A stretch of DNA of 64,000 nucleotides, from NCBI GenBank assembly GCA_965205535.1, contig CBDBHH010000005.1, positions 806,001 through 870,000 on the forward strand. Direction: 5' to 3'. Of the stretch, positions 26,311 through 36,076 are shown in pieces; within the stretch, counting starts at the first letter, position 1, and every line of letters starts with the position of its first letter. A program made the position numbers and the translations under genes. The notes beneath the pieces are model-generated. The model had not been told where the DNA came from. It did no database searches and saw only the letters and a program-made list of their open reading frames with translations. Source of the stretch: UBA8079 sp965205535. Lineage in GTDB: Bacteria > Pseudomonadota > Alphaproteobacteria > UBA6615.

Positions 26311-27243
26311 ATGCCACATGTTGAAAACATCAGAATGTTCGTCCGGGTCTACGAGCTCGGAAGCATGTCCGAAGCCGCGCGTGATCAGCAGGTTTCGCCG
26401 GCCGTCGCTTCGAGCCGAATTTCCAAACTCGAAAAACATCTTGGCGTGCGCCTGTTCAACCGCACGACCCGCCGCCTGCACCCGACCGAGCATGGCAGCA
26501 CCTATTATGACGGCGCCATCAACATCCTGCAGGCGATCGACGAGGCCGAGGCCGCGGTTGCCAACATCGCCCAAAATCCGCGCGGGTCGATCTACGTGGC
26601 GGCGCCTCTGGGGGTCGGCAAAAGACTGATCGCGCCCCATGTGCCTGCGTTCAACGACGCGTATCCCGAGATCAGCGTGCGGCTGCGCATGTCCGACCGG
26701 AATGTCGACCTGACCCGCGAGGGCGTGGACATCGCGTTTCACCTCGGCAACCTGGCCGATTCGGCCCTTCGCCTGACGAATATCGCGGAATGCCAGCGCG
26801 TGTTGTGTGCCGCACCTGAATATCTTGCGCGCCGGGGCACGCCTGCGAGCGGCCACGATCTCGTCGCGGACGGGCATGATTGCCTGCTGTTGCGGTTTCC
26901 CGGTGCCGACGAAATGCAGTGGACGTTGGCGACCGACAACGGCCCCCGACGCTTCGAAGTGGCCGGACCGTTTGAATCCGACGACGGCGATGTGCTGACC
27001 GCCTGGGCCCTGGACGGCCGCGGCATCGCCATCAAGCCGATCTTCGAGATTGCCGAACATTTGCGCTCGGGCGCGCTTGTCCCGGTTGCGACCCAGACCC
27101 CGCCGACGTCTGCGCAGCTGAGTTGTCTCTACCCGCACAAGCGTTTCCTCGACCTAAAGATCCAGCTCTTCATCGATTTCATGGTCAATAAGTGCAAGTC
27201 GCAGCTCAAGGAACGCAGTTCCCTGTTTCAGCTTCCGCGATAG
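26311..27243 (+). CDS. LysR-family transcriptional regulator
   Basis: 310 residues: a winged-helix DNA-binding domain at 1-62 (FVRVYELGSMSEAARDQQVS, LFNRTTRRLHPTEHG) and a periplasmic-binding-like effector domain (about 90-300). It is transcribed away from puuD across a 104-base gap, the usual LysR layout, and lies inside the urate cluster, so urate or a product is the likely effector. Its last 16 bases overlap the end of the convergent HIU hydrolase gene. Confidence 0.9.
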   Translation: MPHVENIRMFVRVYELGSMSEAARDQQVSPAVASSRISKLEKHLGVRLFNRTTRRLHPTEHGSTYYDGAINILQAIDEAEAAVANIAQNPRGSIYVAAPLGVGKRLIAPHVPAFNDAYPEISVRLRMSDRNVDLTREGVDIAFHLGNLADSALRLTNIAECQRVLCAAPEYLARRGTPASGHDLVADGHDCLLLRFPGADEMQWTLATDNGPRRFEVAGPFESDDGDVLTAWALDGRGIAIKPIFEIAEHLRSGALVPVATQTPPTSAQLSCLYPHKRFLDLKIQLFIDFMVNKCKSQLKERSSLFQLPR

Positions 27244-27593
27244 GTCGCATAGCCATAGGGAGACAGCAGCAACGGCACATGATAATGCGCTGCGCCATCG
27301 GAGATCGTGAAGCGGATCGGCACGACATCGAGGAAGACACCGGCCTCGAGAGATTGTCCCGACCCGGCGATATAATCTCCGGCGTGAAAGACCAGCTCGT
27401 AGGCGCCGGTCGAAAATGCCTCGACCGGCAAAACAGGGCTATCCGTGCGCCCGTCGGCATTGGTCTCGAACACCCCCAGCGATTCCCGGTTTTCGTGTTC
27501 AAGACGAAACAACTCGATACGCAGCCCGGCGGCCGGCACACCGCGTGCCGTATCCAGAACATGGGTCGTTAGGTATCCACCATCAGCGGCCAT
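27228..27593 (-). CDS. uraH: 5-hydroxyisourate hydrolase (transthyretin-like)
   Basis: 121 residues. The N-terminal LTTHVLDTARGVPA and the C-terminal tetrapeptide YRGS are the signatures that separate HIU hydrolase from vertebrate transthyretin. The active-site His residues fall in THVLD and in AAHYHVPLLLSPYGY. It turns the PuuD product into OHCU. GGGGGAG lies six bases before the ATG. It is on the strand opposite puuE and shares the divergent gap 27594-27759 with it. Confidence 0.93.
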   Translation of the reverse strand: MAADGGYLTTHVLDTARGVPAAGLRIELFRLEHENRESLGVFETNADGRTDSPVLPVEAFSTGAYELVFHAGDYIAGSGQSLEAGVFLDVVPIRFTISDGAAHYHVPLLLSPYGYATYRGS

Positions 27594-27658
27594 TGGCTGC
27601 TCCCCCTAATTCGCGTCCACGATCGACGCGCGTCAATCCAACCGACTAACCGCTCGAA

Positions 27659-27676
27659 TCGAAACCCGTGTTTCGA
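27659..27676. promoter_or_regulatory. Palindrome in the uraH-puuE divergent gap
   Basis: A perfect inverted repeat with arms TCGAAAC and GTTTCGA around CCGT sits in the middle of the 166-base gap between the divergent HIU hydrolase and PuuE genes. Its position suits a shared operator. The surrounding 80 bases are clearly more AT-rich than the coding DNA, as expected for promoters. Which regulator binds is unknown; the LysR protein at 26311 is one candidate. Confidence 0.45.
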
Positions 27677-27759
27677 TATATGTCTTTCATCGTTAATTTG
27701 AAAACCGAACGCATTCTTTTCGATTATACGTAAATGTCTGTTTGCCGAGGGGGACAAAC

Positions 27760-29181
27760 TTGAACCGTTATCCACGTGATCTGCAAGGCTATGGCGCCAC
27801 GCCGCCCGACCCGCAATGGCCGAACGGTGCGCGTATCGCCGTGCAGTTCGTCATGAATTACGAGGAAGGCGGCGAGAACAATATCCTGCATGGCGACGCG
27901 GCATCCGAGGCATTCCTGTCTGAGGTCGTCGGCGCCCAGCCCTGGCCGGGCCAGCGACACTGGAACATCGAGACCATGTACGAGTATGGCGCGCGCGTCG
28001 GGTTCTGGCGCCTGCACCGCCTGTTCACCGAAGCCGAAATTCCGATCACCGTCTATGCGGTCGGTACCGCATTGGAGCGCTCGCCGGCCCAGACCGCGGC
28101 GATGCTGGACGCCGGCTGGGAGATTGCGAGCCACGGCCATAAATGGATCGAGTGGAAGGATTTCCAGATCGACGAGGAACGCCGCCTGATCGAGGACGGC
28201 ATCCGAATCCACACCGAAGTCACCGGCGAACGTCCCCTGGGCTGGTATACGGGCCGGGGTACGGCAAACACCCTCGATCTGCTCGCCGACATCGGCGGTT
28301 TCGCCTACACCGCCGACAGCTACGCCGACGAGCTGCCCTACTGGCACATGTCCGACAGTAATCCCTTGCTCGTCGTGCCCTACACGCTCGAAGCCAACGA
28401 CATGCGCTTTGCCACGGCACAGGGTTTCAATTCCGGCGATCAGTTCTTCACCTATCTCAAGGACAGCTTCGACGCGCTGTACGCCGAGGGCGAAGCCGGA
28501 TCGGCGAAAATGCTGTCGATCGGCCTGCACTGCCGGATCGTCGGACGGCCGGGCCGGATACAGGCGCTCAAGCGTTTCGTTGAATATGTCCGTTCCCATG
28601 ACGCGGTCTGGTTTGCACGCCGGGTCGACATCGCGCGCCACTGGCACGAAATTCATCCCGCACCGGATCTCACCGGACGCCCTTCCGCCCTCTCGCACGA
28701 CGCGTTCGTGAGTGCATATGGTGGCATTTTCGAACATTCGGCCTGGGTCGCCGAGCGCGCCCATGCGCTTGAACTCGGCCCCGCCCATGACACGGCCACC
28801 GGCCTTCACAACGCCATGGCTCGGGTATTCCGTGCCGGCAACGCGGACGAACGGCTGGGCGTGCTGACCGCCCACCCCGATCTAGCCGGCAAGCTCGCAC
28901 AAGCCAAACGCCTGACGGACGAATCGACGGCCGAACAGGCGTCGGCCGGGCTCGACGCGCTGACGGATGATGAGCGCGCGGCGTTCGAAAAACTCAATAC
29001 GGCCTACCACGACAAGTTCGGCTTTCCCTTCATTATCGCGGTGAAAGGCCTGACCAAGACAGACATCATGGCGTCCTTCGAGCGCCGGGTCGAACATGAC
29101 CGAGAGACCGAATTCGCCGAGGCCTGCCGCCAGGTCGAACGCATCGCGCTTTTGCGCCTAAAGGATTTACTCAATGACTGA
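27760..29181 (+). CDS. puuE: Bifunctional PuuE-type allantoinase / OHCU decarboxylase
   Basis: 473 residues in two parts. Residues 1-305 are a polysaccharide-deacetylase-fold allantoinase of the PuuE type (NRYPRDLQGYG, VQFVMNYEEGGENN, EIASHGHKWIEW, SIGLHCRIVGRPGR). Residues about 310-470 are an OHCU decarboxylase (SHDAFVSAYGGIFEHSAWVAERA, LTAHPDLAGKL, GFPFIIAVKG). The protein would carry OHCU to allantoin and allantoin to allantoate. A TTG at 27760 is chosen because A(G)5 precedes it by seven bases and it gives the usual N-terminus; a TTG at 27742 is in frame too. The end overlaps the allantoicase gene by eight bases. Confidence 0.92.
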   Translation: MNRYPRDLQGYGATPPDPQWPNGARIAVQFVMNYEEGGENNILHGDAASEAFLSEVVGAQPWPGQRHWNIETMYEYGARVGFWRLHRLFTEAEIPITVYAVGTALERSPAQTAAMLDAGWEIASHGHKWIEWKDFQIDEERRLIEDGIRIHTEVTGERPLGWYTGRGTANTLDLLADIGGFAYTADSYADELPYWHMSDSNPLLVVPYTLEANDMRFATAQGFNSGDQFFTYLKDSFDALYAEGEAGSAKMLSIGLHCRIVGRPGRIQALKRFVEYVRSHDAVWFARRVDIARHWHEIHPAPDLTGRPSALSHDAFVSAYGGIFEHSAWVAERAHALELGPAHDTATGLHNAMARVFRAGNADERLGVLTAHPDLAGKLAQAKRLTDESTAEQASAGLDALTDDERAAFEKLNTAYHDKFGFPFIIAVKGLTKTDIMASFERRVEHDRETEFAEACRQVERIALLRLKDLLND

Positions 29182-30217
29182 TTCCGCAATGAGCCAGGAA
29201 CGCAAGCCGTTGCTGCAGACCGACGAGCTGCCGGACTTCGCGCGCAACGCGATCAATCTGGCGTCGGCCGGCCTTGGCGCCCGTGGTGTGTCGGCGACCG
29301 ACGAGTTCTTCGCGCCACTGGTTCGCATGCTCCAGGACAGCACGCCGGTCTTCATCGCCGACAAGTATGACGATCACGGCAAATGGATGGACGGGTGGGA
29401 ATCCCGGCGGCGGCGTGGCGGCGGGCACGACCACGCGATCATCGCGTTGGCGGTGCCGGGTACGATCGACGGCTTCGATGTCGACACATCCTTCTTCACC
29501 GGCAATCACCCGCCCGAATGCCGGATCGAGGCTTGCCTGTCAGACGGGGACCCGGATGACGGGACGGAGTGGACCGAATTGCTGCCAATGCAGCATCTGG
29601 AGCCGGACTCTCATCATTTCCTGCGCTGTGGCGACGACAATGTATGGAGCCATCTGCGTTTTCACATTCATCCCGATGGCGGCGTTGCGCGCCTGCGCGT
29701 GTTTGGCACGCCATATCTGGATCCCGCATCCCTCCAGGGCCGCGATATTGATCTGGTCGCAACCCTCAACGGTGGACGGATTGTCGGATATTCCGATGCG
29801 CATTACGGCACCTATCACCGCCTGCTCGCACCGGGCAGGGGCCAGGACATGGGCGATGGCTGGGAAACCCGTCGCCGCCGCGGCCCGGGGCACGACTGGA
29901 TTATCCTGGCGCTCGGCGTGCGCGGCACGATCTCCCGCACTGTCGTGGACACCGCGTATTTCAAGGGAAACTACCCCGACAGCTGTTCGATTCAGGCCGT
30001 CGATCTGGGCATGATCGGCATCGACATCGGCGATGATGCAATCGCGGCATCGGAAGATTGGCCGACCTTGTTGAGCCAGCAGAAACTCTCCGCCGATGCG
30101 GTGCATGAATTCGTCGACGACCAGGTGACCGATCTCGGCACGGCAACCCATGTACGCCTCAACATCTTCCCGGATGGGGGCGTCAGCCGGCTGCGCCTGT
30201 TCGGCCGCGTTGCATGA
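29174..30217 (+). CDS. alc: Allantoicase
   Basis: 347 residues built from two copies of the allantoicase module. The repeat is easy to see: DGWESRRRRGGGHDHAIIALAVPG at about 74 and DGWETRRRRGPGHDWIILALGVRG at about 230, each followed by a VDT..F.GN segment and an FHIHPDGGVARLRVFG or LNIFPDGGVSRLRLFG strand. It hydrolyses allantoate to ureidoglycolate and urea. The start overlaps puuE by eight bases and the end overlaps the next gene by four. Confidence 0.94.
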   Translation: MTDSAMSQERKPLLQTDELPDFARNAINLASAGLGARGVSATDEFFAPLVRMLQDSTPVFIADKYDDHGKWMDGWESRRRRGGGHDHAIIALAVPGTIDGFDVDTSFFTGNHPPECRIEACLSDGDPDDGTEWTELLPMQHLEPDSHHFLRCGDDNVWSHLRFHIHPDGGVARLRVFGTPYLDPASLQGRDIDLVATLNGGRIVGYSDAHYGTYHRLLAPGRGQDMGDGWETRRRRGPGHDWIILALGVRGTISRTVVDTAYFKGNYPDSCSIQAVDLGMIGIDIGDDAIAASEDWPTLLSQQKLSADAVHEFVDDQVTDLGTATHVRLNIFPDGGVSRLRLFGRVA

Positions 30218-30702
30218 GCCCCACAATCACCATCTCGCCGCTGACGGCCGAGGCGTTCGCACCCTATGGTGATGTACTCGACGCGTCGGGCGCGCCCGAC
30301 ATGATGATCAATCAGGATATGTGCGGGCGCTACCATGACCGCGCGAATCTCGACCTAAAGAATAAGGACGGCCGCGCCGGAATAAGCGTGTTCAAGGCCA
30401 CGGCGCGCACGCTACCATATGCGCTGGATTTAATGGAACGGCATCCACTCGGCAGTCAGGCCTTCGTGCCCATGTCTGCGGATCCGTTTCTTGTCATCGT
30501 CGCGAGCGACCTGAATGGCCGCCCGCACGAACCGATGGCGTTCCTGACCAACCCCGGTCAGGGCGTCAATTATCACCGGGGAACATGGCACGGCGTACTC
30601 ACGCCGCTCCACGAACCCGGGCTGTTCGCCGTGATCGACAGGATCGGCCCCGGCGAAAATCTGGAGGAGCACTGGTTCGACGAACCCTACGAAGTTCGAT
30701 GA
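30214..30702 (+). CDS. allA: Ureidoglycolate lyase
   Basis: 162 residues of the AllA cupin family: ITISPLTAEAFAPYGDVLD at the N-terminus, LMERHPLGSQAFVPM in the core and GVNYHRGTWHGVLTPL near the C-terminus, the usual active-site strand. It splits ureidoglycolate into glyoxylate and urea, the last step of this pathway. Start and preceding stop overlap as ATGA, so it is translated with allantoicase. Confidence 0.93.
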   Translation: MSPTITISPLTAEAFAPYGDVLDASGAPDMMINQDMCGRYHDRANLDLKNKDGRAGISVFKATARTLPYALDLMERHPLGSQAFVPMSADPFLVIVASDLNGRPHEPMAFLTNPGQGVNYHRGTWHGVLTPLHEPGLFAVIDRIGPGENLEEHWFDEPYEVR

Positions 30703-30786
30703 ACCCCATGGAAGAACAGAACCCAATGCGGGCACATTGTCCGTTGCCGGCAGGCTTCTCCCCAACAACTGGAGGCACATTTAAAG

Positions 30787-32169
30787 ATGGCTAACATGTC
30801 CAACCTCGGAACGCCGGAGCAACTCCGCGATCCGGACTATATGCCGCCGATCGCGAAAGCGGTTCCGCTCGGCATCCAGCACGTGCTGGCAATGTTTATT
30901 TCCAACGTGACACCCGCGATCATCGTCGCCGGTGCCGCAGGTTTCGGCTTCGGTTCGAATTCTCCGGATTTCCCGGTCCTGCTCTACATGATTCAAATGT
31001 CGATGCTGTTCGCCGGCGTTGCCACCCTGATCCAGACCATCGGCATGGGCCCCGTCGGCGCGAAGCTGCCGGTCGTCCAGGGCACGAGCTTTGCATTCCT
31101 GCCGATCATGATCCCGCTGGTCGCGGGCCAGGGCGTCGAGGCACTGCCGGCCCTGTTCGGCGGTGTTCTGGTGGGTGGTCTGTTCCACGCGCTTCTCGGT
31201 ACCTTCATCGGCAAGATCCGGTTCGCACTGCCGCCGCTGATCACAGGCATCGTCGTGCTGCTGATCGGGTTGATCCTGGTGAAGGTCGGCATCCAGTATT
31301 CGGCAGGTGGCGTTCCCGCCATCGGCAAGCCCGAATATGGCAGCCTGCAGAACTGGGCCGTTGCCGGCAGCGTCATCGTCGTGACCCTGGGGCTGAAGTT
31401 CTTTGCCCGCGGCATGCTGTCAGTCGGCGCCGTCCTGATCGGACTGATCGTCGGCTACATCTTCGCCGCAGCACTCGGCATGGTGAGCTTCGCCAATGTT
31501 GGCCGGGCCCCCATCTTCGAGGTACCGGAATTCTTCCCGTTCGGGGTCGAGTTCACGACGGCCGCCATCGTCGGCTTCTGTCTGATGGCCTTCGTCTCGG
31601 CCGTCGAGACGGTCGGCGATGTGTCGGGTATCGCCAAGGGTGGTGCCGGGCGTGAAGCCACGGACAAGGAGATCGTTGGTGCGACTTACGCCGACGGCCT
31701 GGGTTCCGCTGTTGCGGGCCTGTTCGGCGCCCTGCCGAACACCTCCTTCAGCCAGAATGTCGGCCTGGTCGCCATGACCGGCGTGATGAGCCGCCATGTG
31801 GTGACCATCGGTGCCATCTTCCTGGTCCTCGCCGGGTTGATTCCCAAGGTCGGCGCGCTTGTCACGACGATCCCCATCGAGGTGCTCGGTGGCGGTGTCA
31901 TCGTGATGTTCGGCATGGTGGCCGCGGCGGGTCTGTCGATGCTCGCCGCAGTCACCTGGAACCGGCGCAATATGATCATCTTCGCCGTCTCCATGGCCTT
32001 CGGGTTGGGGTTGTATCTCGAACCGGGCGCGCTCCAGCATGTCCCGGATTCGATCCGCGTGCTGCTGGCTTCCGGCCTGTTGCCGGCGGCGTTCATCGCG
32101 ATCATCCTGAACCTCGTCCTGCCCGAACAGCTGGCGGACGACGCGGCGCAGGGTGCCGGCGACGACTGA
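30787..32169 (+). CDS. NCS2-family purine permease (urate/xanthine type)
   Basis: 460 residues with about 14 membrane helices of the nucleobase-ascorbate (NCS2) family. Family landmarks include GIQHVLAMF near the N-terminus, QGTSFAFLPIMIPLV and the signature QNVGLVAMTGVMSRHV. Members import xanthine, urate or uracil with protons or sodium. Closing the urate cluster, it most likely imports urate or xanthine. GGAGG lies 11 bases before the ATG; the Met three codons later is an alternative. A strong terminator follows. Confidence 0.93.
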   Translation: MANMSNLGTPEQLRDPDYMPPIAKAVPLGIQHVLAMFISNVTPAIIVAGAAGFGFGSNSPDFPVLLYMIQMSMLFAGVATLIQTIGMGPVGAKLPVVQGTSFAFLPIMIPLVAGQGVEALPALFGGVLVGGLFHALLGTFIGKIRFALPPLITGIVVLLIGLILVKVGIQYSAGGVPAIGKPEYGSLQNWAVAGSVIVVTLGLKFFARGMLSVGAVLIGLIVGYIFAAALGMVSFANVGRAPIFEVPEFFPFGVEFTTAAIVGFCLMAFVSAVETVGDVSGIAKGGAGREATDKEIVGATYADGLGSAVAGLFGALPNTSFSQNVGLVAMTGVMSRHVVTIGAIFLVLAGLIPKVGALVTTIPIEVLGGGVIVMFGMVAAAGLSMLAAVTWNRRNMIIFAVSMAFGLGLYLEPGALQHVPDSIRVLLASGLLPAAFIAIILNLVLPEQLADDAAQGAGDD

Positions 32170-32194
32170 TCGTCAAACACAAACCTGAAAAGAG

Positions 32195-32224
32195 AAGCCC
32201 CGGCCGGTCGCCGGGGCTTTTTTT
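32195..32224 (+). terminator. Rho-independent terminator after the purine operon
   Basis: A perfect 10-base stem, AAGCCCCGGC (32195-32204) against GCCGGGGCTT (32210-32219), with a five-base loop, runs into seven T residues (32218-32224). It lies 26 bases after the permease stop and ends the puuE-alc-allA-permease transcript. Confidence 0.95.
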
Positions 32225-32390
32225 GAGGATTATATCGAATAGTGCCCAAATCGATCAGACGGGGCTGACTGCCTCCTCCGGATGAGCCAGCTCTTCATTG
32301 CATTTGCCGCGTATTCCGCGACAACTTGACCGCCCAGCTTGAAGTGGTAATTCACCAAGCCGCCGTTGAGGTAGAGCGCATGACTACTCC

Positions 32391-35300
32391 CTAACCCATC
32401 TCCAGCTTTGGCAACCCGTCCACAATATCCAGCGTTTCCAGGCTCACCGTGATCACCCGTTGGAACAATTCTAGCGGATAGGCCGGGTTGCCGATCGTCT
32501 CGTTCGCGTAGGCATTGGCGTCGTTGACGATACCGCTGTCCTTGTCGGTCTTCACACATTGGCGATCCATCACCCAATCCAGCGCGGGCTTGCCATTCAC
32601 CACATAATCATAAGCCCGCAGGGGAATTTCGGTCAGGGTGATATGGGGATTGTAGATCACCGTGGTTTTGTCTTTCTCCCGGCCGTGGCGGGCGTATTTC
32701 ATCTTGGTGACGCGGTAGAAGGCTTGCGGGTCGGGGATGTCTGCAAGGCGCAGGTCGCGCTGCTTGATTACCACCGGATAAGGTTCAACGTTCTCGTAAT
32801 TTACATGCAGATCGCCCAGCGCACGCCCCGCCTTGGAGAAAGCCCAGAAATCCACCCCCTGTTTTACCGCCGGGATACGCGGCAATTCTTTCGCCAGATT
32901 GTTTTTGAATCGCGCCCTGTAGTCGGGCGCGTGCAGCAGCCCATAGATGTAATAGAACAGGTCTTCCTTGCTGATTACCTCCCCCGGCCAGGCCGCCTGG
33001 AAATGCGCCAGCCCCTCATCACTGATGCCATCGCGGATGCGGGGGCCGTCTGCCGCCTCGCCCGCATAAAGATCATCGTCCGCCGCGTCGGCATTCAAGG
33101 GCGGTTTGTACAGTTTGAGCGGGAAGCATTGGCAGTTATCTATGTTATGATAATCTGGCAAAGCGTCCGCCATCAACGCCGAAAACCCCGCCCGCGCACC
33201 AACCCCCGACACGCAGATCACCCGATTTTCAGCCTGCGCATCTGGGAAAATGCGAGACATCTTTGCGACCTGATGAACAAACATCCGATCAGAGTAAACC
33301 CATTGCTTTTGGAATGGCCGATATGCCGAAACTGTTGTAGCCATGTCATTCGGTTCAATTTGTTTCGCTTTTTCCAAATCCCATTTTAATGCGCTCGTCC
33401 AACTTATCTTAGTCGGGTCACTATTGATAAATTCGGCGATGGCGTTGGGCCGATCCTCTGGCGGTGTCGCCGCATATCGCGCCACCTCCAAATTATAAAA
33501 CTCAATCGTGTTACGCATGTTTGAGCGCAGCGCAGATTGCGAGAAATTGTAGCACCACGCATCACGGCTTGTTGTAACGCCCTTTGAATAATTCTCAAAA
33601 ACCGTTTCCGCCCCTTTGTCTTTCTTATCGCCCAGCACGATGAACTTTTCAAACGCGCGGTCCACTTGGTCCAGCCAGTCATGATTGTGATCCGGTGTAA
33701 TCCGCTGCCAGCCCTTGGCCTTCGTGATGCCGTTGATGCTTTTTAAGCTTCTTAAAGCCGCCTTTTTGTTGTCGGTTGTCAGGTCATCGCCAATATCGTG
33801 GAAGTGTATTTTTCCAAACTCCTGCGCTGCTGGATTACGCACCAGAACGGCGATTGAAATGCCCGTCATGGACCCGCTTCCAAAAATATTCTGACCTTCC
33901 TTGGCGGCCCCCTTGGACAACATGTTTTTACGAATATCGCCCCGCAGGTGAAACACATACAGGCTTGAAAATTCCTCAACCAAACACTTCCGCAACCCAT
34001 CGGTGGCATTGCCATCAATCCAACCTGCGTTGGACACAAACGCCACAACCCCAGCGTCACTGCCCTTGTCTTTGATCCGGTCCGTAGCCCAGCGAATGGC
34101 CCGGATGTAACTGTCGTAAAGCGCGTTTTTTAATGTTGCGGTTGACTGGGCGGCATAGCTGTCCCGAATAGCCATATCCAGATTGGGGTATTCGATATTA
34201 GCCGCGTTGTCGTTGGCACTGCGCTGCCCCACAGAATAGGGTGGGTTTCCCATAATCACCCGAATATCCAAGGCTTTCTGCCTGGTCCGCCGCTCGGAAT
34301 TATCCGGTAATAGCTTCGCCGCCATATCCTGGTCCTGCTCATACATCTGGAAGGTGTCGGTCAGGCATATGCCCTCAAACGGGGTATAGGGCGCGTCTTT
34401 GGGTGCCATGTCGTGATAGACCGCCTCGATATTGATTGCCGCGATGTAATAGGCCAGCAGGACGATCTCATTGGCGTGAATTTCATGGCGATATTTGTGT
34501 TCCAGTTCTTCCGGCTTGATCAGCCCGGCTTGCAGTAAACGGGTGATGAAGGTGCCCGTTCCGGTGAACGGGTCAAGGATATGAACGCCGGGGCTGCCCA
34601 GGGTTTGCCCGAACTCCGATTGCAGCACGTCGTTGACGCTGTGGATGATAAAATCCACCACCTCGATGGGTGTATAAACGATACCAAGTTTCTGGGTCAG
34701 GGTCGGAAAGGCGGTGCGGAAAAACTTGTCATAGAGTTCCACGACCAGCGCTTGACGGCTTTGGGCGGTTTTAATGTCAGCCGCGCGGCGTTGCACGTCC
34801 GCATAGAACCCTTGCAGACTGTCAGCTTCCTTGCCGAGATTGTGCTGGTCCAGTTGCGCCAGCACGGCCTCCATCGCGCGCGAGACCGGGTTGTTTTGGG
34901 TGAATGCATTGTCTTTAAACAGCGTATCAAAAACCGGCTTGGTAATCAGGTGTTGCGCCAGCATTTCCACCGCGTCGGTCTCGCTGATTTCGGGGTTCAG
35001 ATCGTCGCGGATTTCTTCGAGGAAAGCCAGGAACGCCTTGCGTTCATCGCTACCCGCCCGCGCCACGATCGCCGTGATACGGGTGATATGATTTTGGGCG
35101 ATTTTGGCAATATCGGCAGCCCAATCCTCCCAATATCCCCGTGTGCCGCATTTTTTGACAATCTTTGCCATGATGGCTTTGGAAAACTCATCCAAAACAA
35201 AGGCGGTCTGTTCCGGGGGGCGGTGGTCGGCGGACGGGTCAGACCCGTCACTAACTGACTTTCCAATATCGCTGCCTTCGGGGGCGGGTTTGCCTGGCAG

Positions 35301-35996
35301 GGTCTCAACCACGGCGGTTGTGGCGGTCTGTTCCTCACGGTTAACCCCGACAATCTCGATCCGGTCACTCACATCCTCGCCAAGACCCGCCTGGTTGATG
35401 GTAGCGTCAAACCGGTCATCATGGGCGCGCAGCGCGTTCAGGATTTGCCAGACAACCCGATAGGTTTCATTGTTATCCAACGCCCGTTCCGGGGCCATAC
35501 CAGCGGGCACCCCGACGGGCAGGATGACATAGCCCATCGTCTTGCCCTCAGCCTTGCGCATGACGCGGCCAACCGATTGCACAACGTCAATCTGGCTCTT
35601 GCGCGGATGCAGGAACATGATCGCATCCAGCGCCGGCACATCCACCCCTTCGGACAGACAGCGCACGTTGGTCAGAATGCGGCAGGTGTCTTCCCCGGTA
35701 TCTTCTTTCAGCCACTCCAGCAGGCGGGTGCGGGATTTTGCGTTGAAGGTGCCGTCCACATGTTCGATCTCGCAGTTCAGGGCCACATCATCATCGGCGG
35801 CATCGCCGGGGGCATCCTCAAAAATATCCCCGCCCGCCAGATAGTCCGCCACGACCGCTGTAAACTCGCCCTGAATACGCTTGGATGTTTTGATACTGTT
35901 GCAGAAGGCCAGAGCGCGGCGCATCGGCGCGGTATCGGTGCCTATGTCCTGTTTCAGCGTGTCTTTCGTCAGCGCCTTGTAGCAGCCGATAATTTT
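32391..35996 (-). pseudogene. Type ISP-like restriction-modification helicase/methylase, N-terminus lost at the IS junction
   Basis: About 1200 residues remain. They begin at the IS edge with KIIGCYKALTKD, then a superfamily 2 helicase C-terminal lobe (CLSEGVDVPALDAI, QSVGRVMRK), a helical coupler, and an N6-adenine methyltransferase core with SAM motif DPFTGTGTFITRLL and catalytic NPPY. A long C-terminal target-recognition region follows. In intact single-chain enzymes of this kind a nuclease domain and the first helicase lobe (Walker A, DExx) come first; both are missing here. The coding frame is otherwise clean for 3.6 kb, so the loss is recent. Restriction should be dead; methylation is possible only if an internal start is used. 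Confidence 0.85.
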
Positions 35997-36018
35997 GGGG
36001 CTTATATACTTAACTTGA
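35997..36018 (+). repeat. Left terminal inverted repeat of the IS1595-type element
   Basis: 22 bases that are the exact reverse complement of 37390-37411. The match stops abruptly on the inner side. The repeat begins where the methylase/helicase coding sequence ends (read on the minus strand), so it defines the left junction. Confidence 0.9.
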
Positions 36019-36076
36019 CAACCCGTTCCCGAGCCCCTATATTCCTGACATAGAGCACAATGACGGGGACAGGGAA

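Noticed and set aside
32230..32390. Minus-strand open stretch reading LYLNGGLVNYHFKLGGQVVAEYAANAMKSW after the R-M gene
   Set aside because: It reads protein-like but has no start codon of its own outside the R-M gene, whose own frame stops at 32391. It may be the tail of another lost gene, but I cannot support a call.
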